NCBI GenBank assembly: GCA_044236545.1
Contig: JBIIGI010000058.1
Location: forward strand, 1 to 16,661
Source of the DNA: UBA6821 sp044236545
GTDB taxonomy: Bacteria > Verrucomicrobiota > Verrucomicrobiia > Chthoniobacterales > UBA6821
Length of the DNA: 16,661 bases
Reading direction: 5' to 3'
Part shown: positions 1 through 9,100 of the stretch, in pieces
Numbering within the stretch: the first letter of the stretch is position 1
How the letters are laid out: every line of letters starts with the position of its first letter
Position numbers and translations under genes: made by a program
Notes under the pieces: model-generated
The model's database searches: none
What the model was told of the DNA's origin: nothing
The model's input: only the letters and a program-made list of their open reading frames with translations

Positions 1-7
1 CGGCGGC

Positions 8-75
8 AGCCCCCCCTAGGGTCACTGCGTTCGGCTCGCTACGCTTCGCCTCTCTCCGTCACCCCAGAGGGGGCT
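8..75. repeat. Large imperfect hairpin, REP-like
   Basis: The arms AGCCCCC (8-14) and GGGGGCT (69-75) are exact inverse complements and enclose a GC-rich interior with many short self-complementary words around TCACTGCG and CGCTACGC. No coding frame is convincing here. The look is that of a dispersed intergenic palindrome, but no second copy is in the window, so family membership is unproven. The rest of 76-338 holds no gene that I can support. It contains the 12-bp inverted repeat listed separately and a weak GCACC/GGTGC hairpin at 297-323 just downstream of the last minus-strand gene. Confidence 0.4.
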
Positions 76-191
76 CCTTCAAGGACGTCGCGCTCTTCCA
101 ATTTACAGAAAGATTTTTACACTCCCCTGAAGCCCCCCGGCAATCGAGCGAAACATATCCGCCTCGTGGAGATGATCAAAGGGCTGAGAAA

Positions 192-246
192 GATAAACGG
201 TAAGGGGCATAGTGGGGAGAAGTAAGCGCTCTTTTTACCGTTTATC
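192..246. repeat. Perfect 12-bp inverted repeat with 31-nt loop
   Basis: GATAAACGGTAA at 192-203 is matched exactly in inverse by TTACCGTTTATC at 235-246. As plus-strand RNA the stem could extend inward by three G-U pairs and one G-C pair (204-207 with 231-234), giving about 16 pairs. It lies downstream of the minus-strand operon, about 90 bases past the stop codon at 339. No clean T-tract follows on the minus strand, so an intrinsic terminator is possible but not well supported. A protein-binding palindrome or small RNA structure are alternatives. Confidence 0.6.
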
Positions 247-338
247 CAAAAGGAAAGGGAGGGAAAACTGCGTCGAGAAATCGGAATTGGACAGGCGCAC
301 CCAGGATACCCCTTCTGAGGTGCAATAAATTCAGCTGT

Positions 339-824
339 TCAGACTCGAAAGAATGCCTTAGCGGCCTTCTCCAGTCGCCCTGGTGCACTTCTGATCAGTT
401 TGTCCCTAATGGAGCAGAGCAAAGAATCCCTTTTCGGACTGACTGATTTAGACGCGAGCAGGTCCTTGATTCGCTCAGCAAAAGACCAGTAGTGATCGTC
501 GAATTGAGAAGAATTAGTAAGGCTAGACCTTATTTCCCTAAGAAGTTGATCAATTCTTGAAGTGACATCCTGTTCATCGCTTGCTGCCTCCTCTTCAATG
601 GCATCACAGAGGTTTTTAATCTTATCCTGAAAGTTTCTAGCGAGACTGATTTTCTGTTGGGCAAGATGCACTTCCTCATATCGCCTCGCGCCAACACCAC
701 CTCGGCAACCCATTCCACATGCCCCACAGAAACAGATAATCCAGCCACAGACACCACACTTATTTTGGTGTTCACTATCGACGGTCTTCTTGCACTTCCA
801 GCAGTGAGAGACGCGGTGCTCCAT
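339..824 (-). CDS. Cysteine-rich zinc-ribbon-like protein, last gene of the defence-like operon
   Basis: This 161-residue protein is not one I recognise. Its first 40 residues carry eight cysteines: CWKC (C8, C11), CGVC (C23, C26), then C31, C33, C36 and C40. This pattern fits a zinc ribbon or double zinc site. The remainder is mostly charged and predicted helical (about residues 50-160), without membrane segments or a signal peptide, so a cytoplasmic nucleic-acid-binding or adaptor role is an inference. It starts 24 bases after the upstream gene at 849-1151 on the same strand, so the two are probably co-transcribed. No clear Shine-Dalgarno sequence precedes the ATG at 824, so translational coupling is plausible. 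Base composition is AT-richer than in the helicase and NYN genes. Confidence 0.75.
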   Translation of the reverse strand: MEHRVSHCWKCKKTVDSEHQNKCGVCGWIICFCGACGMGCRGGVGARRYEEVHLAQQKISLARNFQDKIKNLCDAIEEEAASDEQDVTSRIDQLLREIRSSLTNSSQFDDHYWSFAERIKDLLASKSVSPKRDSLLCSIRDKLIRSAPGRLEKAAKAFFRV

Positions 825-848
825 ATGGAATGCGGTTTGGTGTCGGCG

Positions 849-1151
849 CTAGATTTTCATTCGCTTATACTTCCCCATAAATATAGCGAGAGCCTTGTCT
901 GCATCCTCGGCTGAATAGTTATGCTTTTGAATCATCTCCTCCCGGATTGCATTCAGAAGGTCTTGTTTTTCCTGCACACCCGCAGCGGCTTTCAGCATAG
1001 CGCGCAGCTCACTGCTTAGCTTTGCATGTTCCCTTTGATTCTGACGATCGATGGTGCGCAGCTTCGTAGCTTTCGCCTGCATTTCCTGAAGGCGCCCATC
1101 GAATTTGGTGTCTCTTTTTCTGCTTTTTGGATTTCGATCGCCGAAGAGCAT
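849..1151 (-). CDS. Small charged helical protein of unknown function
   Basis: This is a 100-residue basic protein with no family that I recognise. It starts MLFGDRNP and is rich in Lys, Arg, Glu and Gln through residues 10-75, with heptad-like spacing of Leu, Met and Ala that suggests a coiled coil or helical bundle. A second short helix follows around residues 78-95 (YSAEDADKAL). There is no signal peptide or membrane segment. It begins 17 bases downstream of the 1169-1741 gene and is followed after 24 bases by the cysteine-rich gene, all on the minus strand, so it is most likely part of the restriction-like operon. A structural or regulatory partner role is only a guess from context. Confidence 0.7.
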   Translation of the reverse strand: MLFGDRNPKSRKRDTKFDGRLQEMQAKATKLRTIDRQNQREHAKLSSELRAMLKAAAGVQEKQDLLNAIREEMIQKHNYSAEDADKALAIFMGKYKRMKI

Positions 1152-1168
1152 AGCTTTCTATTTTGATG

Positions 1169-1741
1169 TTATTTCAGTTCTTTCAGCAGGGTGTTAAGCT
1201 TACCGGCAAGGCTGATACAGGAGTTCTTGTTGATCGGGTAGGGATTATCTGAATTCGGATACCATGAAAGCACATACCCACCTCCATGAGATTTAGAAAA
1301 GATGTTAACCAAGGGCTCCTCATCAGGTCTTTCCGATGATTTACCCGCGAGACAAAAAACCGCACTTCCAAGTTCAGGCTCAAAGGTTCTGGCGATTTCG
1401 GAAATCCGAGTTGTCCGAAGTTGAAGATCCTTGAACCCGGACAATGGGCTTTTGCTGCTTCTCTCAGTTACAATTAATGAGTTGCGGCCCTTCATGTAAG
1501 GGAAGGCAATAGCGGGGTATTCCTCAATGACGAATTTCGTTCCCTGTTTGCGATGCCTCTCGGCACATTGCTTTGCAGCATCAAGGGAATTCCAATAGGC
1601 GTTTCCCCAGATGTACTGACAGGACCACGTGTATTGGTATGCATTTCGCTCCGTGGATAAGAAATAGACGGTCGTATAGTAGCACCCAAGCGCAGTTCCC
1701 GAAGATTTCGAATCCAAACTGAAGTGCTTTAGTTGCGACAT
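1169..1741 (-). CDS. Hypothetical protein downstream of the methyltransferase
   Basis: This is a 190-residue soluble protein, unrecognised. It is rich in aromatic residues (YYTTVYFL near residues 21-28, WSCQYIWGNAYW near 39-50) and has a Gly-rich turn (HGGGYVLSWYPN) near residue 152. These suggest a compact beta-rich fold, but no catalytic motif stands out. There is no signal peptide or transmembrane segment. Its start lies 37 bases beyond the methyltransferase stop on the same strand, and its stop is 17 bases before the next gene, so it sits inside the operon. The AT-richer composition matches the other two accessory genes and the specificity segment of the methyltransferase, hinting at a common, separately acquired origin. 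Confidence 0.7.
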   Translation of the reverse strand: MSQLKHFSLDSKSSGTALGCYYTTVYFLSTERNAYQYTWSCQYIWGNAYWNSLDAAKQCAERHRKQGTKFVIEEYPAIAFPYMKGRNSLIVTERSSKSPLSGFKDLQLRTTRISEIARTFEPELGSAVFCLAGKSSERPDEEPLVNIFSKSHGGGYVLSWYPNSDNPYPINKNSCISLAGKLNTLLKELK

Positions 1742-1778
1742 GATATAAATTGTTTAACCCTGTTGTTTTATAATTTTT

Positions 1779-4700
1779 CTACAGAGGGAGTTCGCCATCG
1801 AGATGGAGGCCGAGGTCGTTGTGGGGGGCGGAGGGTTTGGACTTTGCCTTGGTTTTGGAGGCGGCTGGAGCCGGTTGGTCCGGAGTCTCTGCGAGAGGCT
1901 TGGTGGAAGCAAATGCGCCGGGCCAGCCGCCGTGCTTCTCGATGACCTGATCGATTTCGGTCATCAGTCGGATGGTCTCTTGGAGTGAGATGACGATCTT
2001 GTGGTAGTGGGCGATTTCCTCATCGGAGAGGGTGCGGCCCTTGCGGTCCTTCAGCCACTTCTCACAGACTTGGTAGCCGCCGATGTGGAAATTCCAGACA
2101 TTCTCGGGGACTCCCTTGAATCCTGCGGTCTGTGCCTTGTCGATAAAGACCATGTCATTCTTAAAACTGATCTTCTCCACCTCCTGAGACTTGGAGCCGA
2201 TAAAGGTGGATCTTGGCTTCTCCAAGGTCTCGGAGTCTAGGAGGTGGAGCGCGACGAGCTCGCTGCCGAGACGGCTGAGTTCCTTGAAGAGATTAAGGCT
2301 TTCAGTCAGCGGGAGGCGTGGGAAGTCGATCTTCAGAAACTCAGCATAGCGGCTCCGGTAGCTGGGACTGTGGAACACCGCGTAAGCGTAGTGGAATATG
2401 TCTTCGGGCGTCAGGTCGTCCGGCAAACCGTACGTTCCTACCTGTTTAACTCCAAGTGAAGTAGCTAAGTCTCTCAAAAACCAAGCCGTGAGGTTTGGTC
2501 TCTTCTCCTTCGAAAATGCTAGGTCATCTCCCTCTGAGCAGAGCCACAAAGGAAAAAGGTAATTAACTTCCTTTAAGGATATTGAATGACTCTCCGTCAT
2601 GATTGTGGAACAAATAGCATGCCCAAACGTCCCGACTTCAATTTTTCGAGTTGTCATCAGACCAATATTTTTTATCCCAAGCATGTGAGACATAACTGCG
2701 GATGCTGGCTGGCCGATGAATCCTTTATTTTTTCCAGTATAGTAGGTAAAGCGCGTATCAAATGGTCGATACATAATAGGTTTGATTAGTGTTTTCGAGA
2801 GGGGATTGGAGAGTAGGTCTGCTTGTGCTAGCGTAATCTTCCAATCTCGAACATCGGCCCTCAGTCCAAATTCTTCCCGTGCTTCTTCCACATCTAATTT
2901 CGCAAACCGCTTAACTCGCTCCCATATCTCTTTAGGAGTAAAGGCCAGTGTTAAGTGGTCACGTGCCGTAACAACCCCAACTGAATGGATCTGGGTAATA
3001 TCTGAAATTAGAAACATTGCCTCGAACTCTTTGCGGTTAGTCTGGTCCTGTTGAACAAAGAGATAGAATGGGCTGCTCGGTTGAAGATTCAAACTCGGCA
3101 TCGGCTTCACTGAAGCTTCCGCAAGTGCCCGATACTTCCCGTCGCGATTCCCAAATAGGTCTATTCGAATAGTCATCATATCGGACAATTGAACACGGAG
3201 GCGTTTTACGAACAGCCCTACGGCAACGCCTTGTTGTATATCGAAGACATTAATGTCTGGTGTGCCGTCTGGTGAAATCTCTTTTTTCTTTGCATTTCCA
3301 TGAAGATCAACAACCTGACGAAGTTGAAACGAATTAAGAAGGCTCTGCCTCATTCCCCTAAATGTCGGATTATCCAAGTATCCATGATTTGTAATGAAAC
3401 CTAGAACACCGCACCCGGCTTTTTCTATGGTCAACTGTCCTGTGCGAAGAAATTTAACATAGTCGTCTTGAAGCCAAAGCTTCTTCTCATTTAGATGGTC
3501 TCCATCAATGATTTTATATGCATCAGCTAATCGCTTGGCATATTCCGAATTGTTTGATGAAACTCCAGAATACGGAGGGTTTCCAATTACAACCGTGAAT
3601 CTTTTTTCTCGTTTCACCCTATTCACAGCCTCGGCTTCATGGGCTAGCGGCTCGAAGTCAGGCAGCCGCAACTGTTGCTGGGCGGGTTCCAGAGCATTCG
3701 TCAGATAGATTCGGACGCGTTCGTCGGATCCGAACTGATATCCGGTCTCGGCGAGCTTCAGCCCCACCTTCATGTGGGCGATGGCGTAGGGGGCCATCAT
3801 CAGCTCGTAGGCGAAGAGTCTCGGGAGGAGATGCTTCGGCACATACTCGTTCCAAGCTGCCGCTCGCTGGGAGTCACTCATCCGGGCCTTCTTCCACTTC
3901 TCGGTCAGGTGGCGATAGATGATATCGATGGTCTCGACTATGAAGGTGGCCGTACCAGTCGCTGGATCGAGGATCAAGACGAAGGGCTCGTCCTTCGAGA
4001 CGGGAACCTCCTTCCCCCTCTCATCGCTGTAGGTCGGGAGCTTCAGATCCGGGAGACGCTCCAGCATCTCGCCCCAGGTCACCGTGGAGGCAAGGCCATC
4101 CTCCAAGCCGAACTCGGTCTGAAGCAGCTCGTGGACGCTCCGGACGATGTAGGAAACAACTGGCTGTGGTGTGTAGAAGACACCGCGCTGTACCTTGAGC
4201 TTCTTATTATAAGCAGCGAGGAAGTGCTCGTAGAAGTGGATGACGGGGTCCTCGCCTCGGGTCTTGTTCCCGAAGTCGGCCATGATGGCCGGGAGGTCAG
4301 TCTCGTCCCCCTTCAGGAGGTCGACCACATCGCCGATTCCCAACTCGTCGAAGTCGATCTTGCCTTTCCTCCCCCCCACGGTGAGGAAGGCACCGAGCAT
4401 TTCTTTCAGGAAAGGATTGGTCACCGGGACCATGTGGGTGATGTCCTCAGCCTCGAAGGCGGTGCCGTGGCGACCCTCGCTCATCTCGGTGCGTGAGAAG
4501 GCGGCGGTGAGGAGTCCGTAGCTAACGGTCTGGGCGTAGGTATCGGCGAAACCCTCCTCGTCGAGGTCGTGGATGAGGGATTCCTGAAAGGCCTTCAGGA
4601 GGCGCTTCAGGGATCCGCGATCGCTCTCGGTCTTCATGGCCTCGATGGCGCGATCGCGGATGCGTCGGGCTAGACCGGCGAGGGCATCGGCGAGCTTGTC

Positions 4701-5321
4701 CGAGGTCCTGATGACATGGCCGACGCGGTTGCGGAAGGCGGAAGCCCATTCCCTGCGCCAGCGCTCGGGATCTGCCTGATACTCCACGTGCCAGCGGAGC
4801 TTCTCCTGCATGTCGTGGAGGACGCGCTCGAGCTTCAGCGTGGTGTCGGAGGCGTCCCACTGGAGAACCTTCAGGGAGGGTTTGGTCCCGTCCTTGGGAT
4901 CCTCGAAGTGGGCAATGGCCAGCTCGCGGGACTCCTCCTCGCCGTAGGCTGAGATGAAGAGGAGATCGTCCTCTTTCCAACTCGCCCGCTCGGATGCTCC
5001 CGCCGAGGCACGCTTCTTCTCAACCAAGGAGGCGAGGATCTTCCGAAGGACGACTACGGGGAGGGACTTTTTCTTGAAGCTGACCCAGAAGATGCCCCAT
5101 GGCTGGCCATTCGCAAGTGGGCGCAACTGGCGGATCTCGCTGATGGCATTGGCATACTGCGCATCGATGCCTAGCTCCTCGGTGTCGTACTCGTAGGTGA
5201 CGCCCTCTAGAGAGGCGTCCTGATCGATCGGCCAATCCAACTCGTCGCGCAGGAAGGGAATCAGCTCACGGAGGGAGCTGACGCGGCGGAGCTTCTCGGC
5301 CTGTTGGATGGGAGTGGGCAT
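1779..5321 (-). CDS. N6-adenine DNA methyltransferase with type ISP-like specificity domain
   Basis: This 1180-residue protein should transfer a methyl group from S-adenosylmethionine to adenine in a target site and provide site recognition. Residues 380-396 (GVFYTPQPVV...) fit motif X. LDPATGTATF at 451-460 is the SAM-binding motif I, and NPPY at 581-584 is catalytic motif IV. YRPFDTRFTYYTG at 851-863 and NIGLMTTRK at 885-893 match the C-terminal specificity region of type ISP restriction enzymes. Residues 1-280 have no helicase motifs: in single-chain type ISP enzymes nuclease and helicase precede the methyltransferase, whereas here they are on a separate gene. The tail (1140-1170) is a low-complexity Pro/Ala/Lys linker. 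The gene lies 30 bases after the NYN gene and 37 before an accessory gene. Its middle (about 2440-3655) is AT-richer than both ends. Confidence 0.92.
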   Translation of the reverse strand: MPTPIQQAEKLRRVSSLRELIPFLRDELDWPIDQDASLEGVTYEYDTEELGIDAQYANAISEIRQLRPLANGQPWGIFWVSFKKKSLPVVVLRKILASLVEKKRASAGASERASWKEDDLLFISAYGEEESRELAIAHFEDPKDGTKPSLKVLQWDASDTTLKLERVLHDMQEKLRWHVEYQADPERWRREWASAFRNRVGHVIRTSDKLADALAGLARRIRDRAIEAMKTESDRGSLKRLLKAFQESLIHDLDEEGFADTYAQTVSYGLLTAAFSRTEMSEGRHGTAFEAEDITHMVPVTNPFLKEMLGAFLTVGGRKGKIDFDELGIGDVVDLLKGDETDLPAIMADFGNKTRGEDPVIHFYEHFLAAYNKKLKVQRGVFYTPQPVVSYIVRSVHELLQTEFGLEDGLASTVTWGEMLERLPDLKLPTYSDERGKEVPVSKDEPFVLILDPATGTATFIVETIDIIYRHLTEKWKKARMSDSQRAAAWNEYVPKHLLPRLFAYELMMAPYAIAHMKVGLKLAETGYQFGSDERVRIYLTNALEPAQQQLRLPDFEPLAHEAEAVNRVKREKRFTVVIGNPPYSGVSSNNSEYAKRLADAYKIIDGDHLNEKKLWLQDDYVKFLRTGQLTIEKAGCGVLGFITNHGYLDNPTFRGMRQSLLNSFQLRQVVDLHGNAKKKEISPDGTPDINVFDIQQGVAVGLFVKRLRVQLSDMMTIRIDLFGNRDGKYRALAEASVKPMPSLNLQPSSPFYLFVQQDQTNRKEFEAMFLISDITQIHSVGVVTARDHLTLAFTPKEIWERVKRFAKLDVEEAREEFGLRADVRDWKITLAQADLLSNPLSKTLIKPIMYRPFDTRFTYYTGKNKGFIGQPASAVMSHMLGIKNIGLMTTRKIEVGTFGHAICSTIMTESHSISLKEVNYLFPLWLCSEGDDLAFSKEKRPNLTAWFLRDLATSLGVKQVGTYGLPDDLTPEDIFHYAYAVFHSPSYRSRYAEFLKIDFPRLPLTESLNLFKELSRLGSELVALHLLDSETLEKPRSTFIGSKSQEVEKISFKNDMVFIDKAQTAGFKGVPENVWNFHIGGYQVCEKWLKDRKGRTLSDEEIAHYHKIVISLQETIRLMTEIDQVIEKHGGWPGAFASTKPLAETPDQPAPAASKTKAKSKPSAPHNDLGLHLDGELPL

Positions 5322-5351
5322 CGGCGGAATGATGAAGTTAGAGGGATGAAG

Positions 5352-5996
5352 CTACCAAGTGGAGGGCTTGTGGAAGGTGCCTTGTGAGTCGTGGAGGGGG
5401 TTCGGAAATTGTGCATCCTCCAACTGTGCCCATGAGACGCCATGCTGGTAGAAGCTAGCCACATGGAGCAGCCCGGCGCTGGCGCGGGGTGCCCGGTGAT
5501 CGGGGCCTGAGAGGCGCTGGGGATTGAGCACGCCAACGGTCTTCCTCAACTGCTGTCTGACCATCCGGATCGGGGTGATGAGGTCTGAGTCCCCCGTCAC
5601 CACGATGGCAGCCTCGTAGCGGTTCTGGAATCCGTCCATGAGGAGGTGGGCGCCGAGGTTGACATCGGATCCCTTCTCCTCGGTCTTGAAGATCTCGATG
5701 GTCTTGGGAGGAGGGGTGACGACGGCAGCCCTCACCTTGCGAGTGCGGAACTCGCCGAGGATAATCTCAAGGTCGGGAATCGTCCGCAGGGCCCGCCAGT
5801 AAAACTGCTGGCGCATCGGCTGCTGGGGATCATTGGGCAGGGCGGAGACGCGTGCGGTGAAGTATTTTGCCGCGATGATCTCGTTGCGGGGAAAGGCACG
5901 GGCCACTAGGGCGACTGGATTGAGCCAGCGCAGGGGCGTGGCCTTCACGGCGCTGTAGTAGAGGTTGAAGCCGTCGATATAGACAATCGTCTTCAT
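5352..5996 (-). CDS. NYN-domain (PIN-like) nuclease
   Basis: This 214-residue protein has the acidic pattern of NYN/LabA-like nucleases, a PIN-related class usually acting on RNA with divalent metal. YIDGFNLYY (residues 6-14, D8) is the first acidic strand, KGSDVNLGAHLL (108-119, D111) the second, and VVTGDSDLITPI (132-143, D136 and D138) the third. VGVLNP (154-159) is the usual following strand. The fold covers about residues 3-185, and the last 30 residues look disordered. A strong GGAGG ribosome-binding site precedes the ATG, supporting this start. It lies between the helicase and methyltransferase genes, so it is probably a functional part of the same system, perhaps an RNase effector. 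That role is inference. GC-rich like the helicase. Confidence 0.9.
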   Translation of the reverse strand: MKTIVYIDGFNLYYSAVKATPLRWLNPVALVARAFPRNEIIAAKYFTARVSALPNDPQQPMRQQFYWRALRTIPDLEIILGEFRTRKVRAAVVTPPPKTIEIFKTEEKGSDVNLGAHLLMDGFQNRYEAAIVVTGDSDLITPIRMVRQQLRKTVGVLNPQRLSGPDHRAPRASAGLLHVASFYQHGVSWAQLEDAQFPNPLHDSQGTFHKPSTW

Positions 5997-6001
5997 GATA
6001 A

Positions 6002-6006
6002 CCTCC
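6002..6006 (-). promoter_or_regulatory. Strong Shine-Dalgarno site for the NYN gene
   Basis: The minus strand reads GGAGG followed by TTATC and the ATG at 5996. It is the best ribosome-binding site in the operon and is placed just after the terminator-like hairpin, so the NYN gene appears to be translated independently of the helicase. Confidence 0.7.
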
Positions 6007-6013
6007 GTCCCCT

Positions 6014-6049
6014 AAAAAATGCAGGGGCGGCCCCCGAAAGGACCGCCCC
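6014..6049 (-). terminator. Terminator-like hairpin between helicase and NYN genes
   Basis: On the minus strand a GC-rich stem (GGGGCGG paired with CCGCCCC, plus strand 6024-6030 and 6043-6049) is followed after about four bases by six T residues (plus-strand A-run 6014-6019). This is the layout of a Rho-independent terminator. It sits in the 151-base gap between the helicase stop and the NYN start, so it could attenuate transcription from the helicase gene into the rest of the operon or separate two transcripts. The short spacer between stem and T-run makes it less than ideal. Confidence 0.5.
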
Positions 6050-6147
6050 GCGTCCCGCCGTCGAAACGAACGGGAGGGATGTGAAACCAAAATCGACGAA
6101 CGGCATGGCCTTCGTCAAATGCAAAATCGTCGGATCGGCGGGCTTCA

Positions 6148-9100
6148 TCAGCAGATCTCCATCCAGCAGATGAGCTGCTGATCGTGCCCCACGGGGGCCT
6201 GAACCTGTCGCAGGTAGGTCTTCTTGATATGCGCCTCCACCTTGAGGCGGATCTCGCGGAGCGTTTCATGCTTCTCACGGCAGAACCGTGGGGTCTCCGG
6301 GGTGGAGCGGATGACATCGGCGATCTTAGGCGCTTCCTCATGGATCGTAGAATCGGTGAGGAGGTAGAGATACCAGCCTGTCCGGTCGGCCTCTCCATTC
6401 CACTGGAGGTCGGGAGTCTGAGAAAGATCGGCAGCTGGCAAGCGGTAGCAGAAGAAGACGGCCTTGGTGCCCGAGGAAGGATGCTCCTTGCCGCTGAAGA
6501 GACGTCCAGGGAAGGCATCGATCAGTGATTCCAGAGCAGGGTTCTCCGCGATCAGGCGCTGATACTCCAAGTGGAGTCGTTCGTCCGCGGTCTCCTCCCC
6601 CTCGTATTCGTGGTTGAAGTCCTTCAGGGCCTCAAAGTCGTCGTCAGGAGTCAGGAACTTCTTTCCCTCGATGCCAAAGACTTTGGATATGCGCAGGGTC
6701 TTGTGGGCGACGCGGGAGTAGAGGTTCAGGAGGCCATCGAGCTCGTCGGGTGGAAGGAAGTTCCAGACATGCACGCGGCCCCTTTCCTTCTCCTGATCGG
6801 GGTGATCCGCAATCAGGCGCTTCTCGATCGCCGGGTCCATCCTGCGGTCCACACGTCCGATGCGCTGCATGAGTCGGACAGGGTTCCAATGGATGTCATA
6901 GTTCACAATCCGGGTGGAGTCCTGGAGATTGAGACCTTCGGAAAGGACATCGGTGGAAATCAGGATGCGGATTTCGTCGCGTCCATCAGCGCTGAGTTTG
7001 GAAGAACTGCTCTCGTTGTAGTAGGGGGCGAATTCCTGGATGACATCTGCCCGGTCCCGCTTGCTATTGCTATCGATCTCATCGACGCCATCGAGCCCAG
7101 CGGCGATGAGCTCTCGCTTCAAGTAACGGGCGGTGGACATGAACTCGGTGAAGAGGATGACTTTCTGGCCCTTGAGATCCTTTTTCTTCAGAAGCTTGAT
7201 GAGGGATTGGAGCTTGTCGTCATGCGAGGAATCGAGAAGGGCCATCTCGTGTAGCAAGCGCACGATGGTCTCAAGGTCGCTGTAGGTCTCATCAAAGATC
7301 TCGTCCACGCGATATTCGTCACGGGAGAGCTTCATCTCCTGCATCGCGTCGATGAAGTCGTCGCCAATCTCGCTCTCCTCGGCCTCCTCCTCCTCGTCAA
7401 GGAGGGCTTTCTCCTTCTGGATCTTGGCCAAGAGATCTTCATTCTGTGATTTCCACTTCTCGAAGCGGCGCACCTCGACGGAGTTCTCCTGATCGATATT
7501 GACGCGCAGGAAGGCGATGAGCTTGACCATCAGGGTCTGACAGGAGGAACGAAACGCCACGATGGAACTCTCGAAGCGCTTCAGGAAAAGCAGCCGGATG
7601 AGTCGAACCACCTGTTTCTGCCGGTTCTCGCGGAATGATTGCTCTTTCGTTTTCTCAGTCGGGAGGTTCTTCGCGTAGGCAATCGGGTTATAGAGTGCGA
7701 GAGCGAAGAGAGGCTTGTCCTTACAGAAGGCTTTTTCAATGGTCCCGAGCAAGTGGCCGTACGTCTTGTGGACGGAGTATCCGATGACCTTCGGGGCTTC
7801 CTTATTCGGGAATACCACATCGCGTCCTCCGTGCTGCTCCTGGCTCTTGCGGACATATGAACGGCTTCTCTGGACGACAACTTCACGGAACAGCTTGTCG
7901 TCAAAAAGAAGCTTCTCAACGTCGACCCCTGCATGGTCGAACAGTTCGCCATATTCACCCTTCAAAGCGTTTCTCAGGGACTTCTCCAAGACGATGAAGT
8001 GGCTAGCTATATTGTGAATCCCGAGCCTGGTGGCAAATGCACCCTGATCTTCGCGGGTGAACAGCTCCACGAGATGCTGGAAGTCGGTGAGGCTATTGTT
8101 CACGGGGGTCGCCGTGAGGAGAAACAGTTGCTTCTCCCGGATCAGGTCATAGAGCTTCCAGTATCGGGATCGGATCTCTTCATCCTTGGTTGCTAGTCCA
8201 CGGTTCCTAAAATGGTGCGCCTCGTCGATAATCACGACATCTGCCCGCTCCCGTATGCTCTGGATGCGACGGGGAAAGTCATCGGAAGTCCGCATGAGGT
8301 CAGAGTGATTGATCACCACGAGGTTGGTGAAATCGCCTCCCAGCATGGGAAGGTGCTTTCGGATATTTCGCTCCCAGACGGACTCGCGGCCCGACTTGGG
8401 GACGATCAGCACGACATTCTTTTTTTCCTTGAGGACGAGGCGCTCAATCAACTGAAGGCCCACGAAGGTTTTTCCCAGACCGACACCATCGCAGAGAAAG
8501 GCACCCCGGTAGTTCTTGGAGATCTTAAGCAAAGAGTGGTATGCCTCCCTCTGGTAAACATCGAGCTTCTGATACATCACGGACTCGGCTTTGTCCCATG
8601 CAACAGGGGTCATTTCCCGATTCCTGAAAAGTGCCTGAAGGGCCTTTGTGTAAACCTGGAACGGGGTGTACTCGGCTATTTGCCGATCCATCACACGAAC
8701 AACCTCCTCGGAAACATCGACTCCCTGCTCCCAGTGACGCTCAAACCACTCCTGAAGATCAGATACGTCACCAGGTGTTCGGATCTGAACGTTCAGCTCT
8801 ATGTTCTGAGTCAGACCCGGATAAGTAAAATTGCTGGAACCGACAAGCGCCACGGAGCCTATTACCGAAACTCGCGGATGTGTGATGTAAGCCTTGGCGT
8901 GAAACTTGCGCTTGCCATAAACACGGCACTCGAGCTTTCCGGCCTTGATGGCCTCAACGATCGCGCCGACGCCGGTTAGAAAGTCGTTCTTCTCCTTCTC
9001 GTTCTCCATTGAGGCATCGAGGCGCTCGATGACCTGTGCCTTAAGACCCTCCAAGAGTGTCGTCCGCGTTCTTGCGGTCATCTCATCCCCCATCAGAATG

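Noticed and set aside
3675..4496. Long plus-strand open frame of 273 codons
   Set aside because: It lies antisense to the GC-rich part of the methyltransferase gene and has no family motif; codon structure belongs to the minus strand.
8212..8979. Plus-strand open frame of 255 codons
   Set aside because: It is antisense to the helicase gene, whose motifs are unambiguous.
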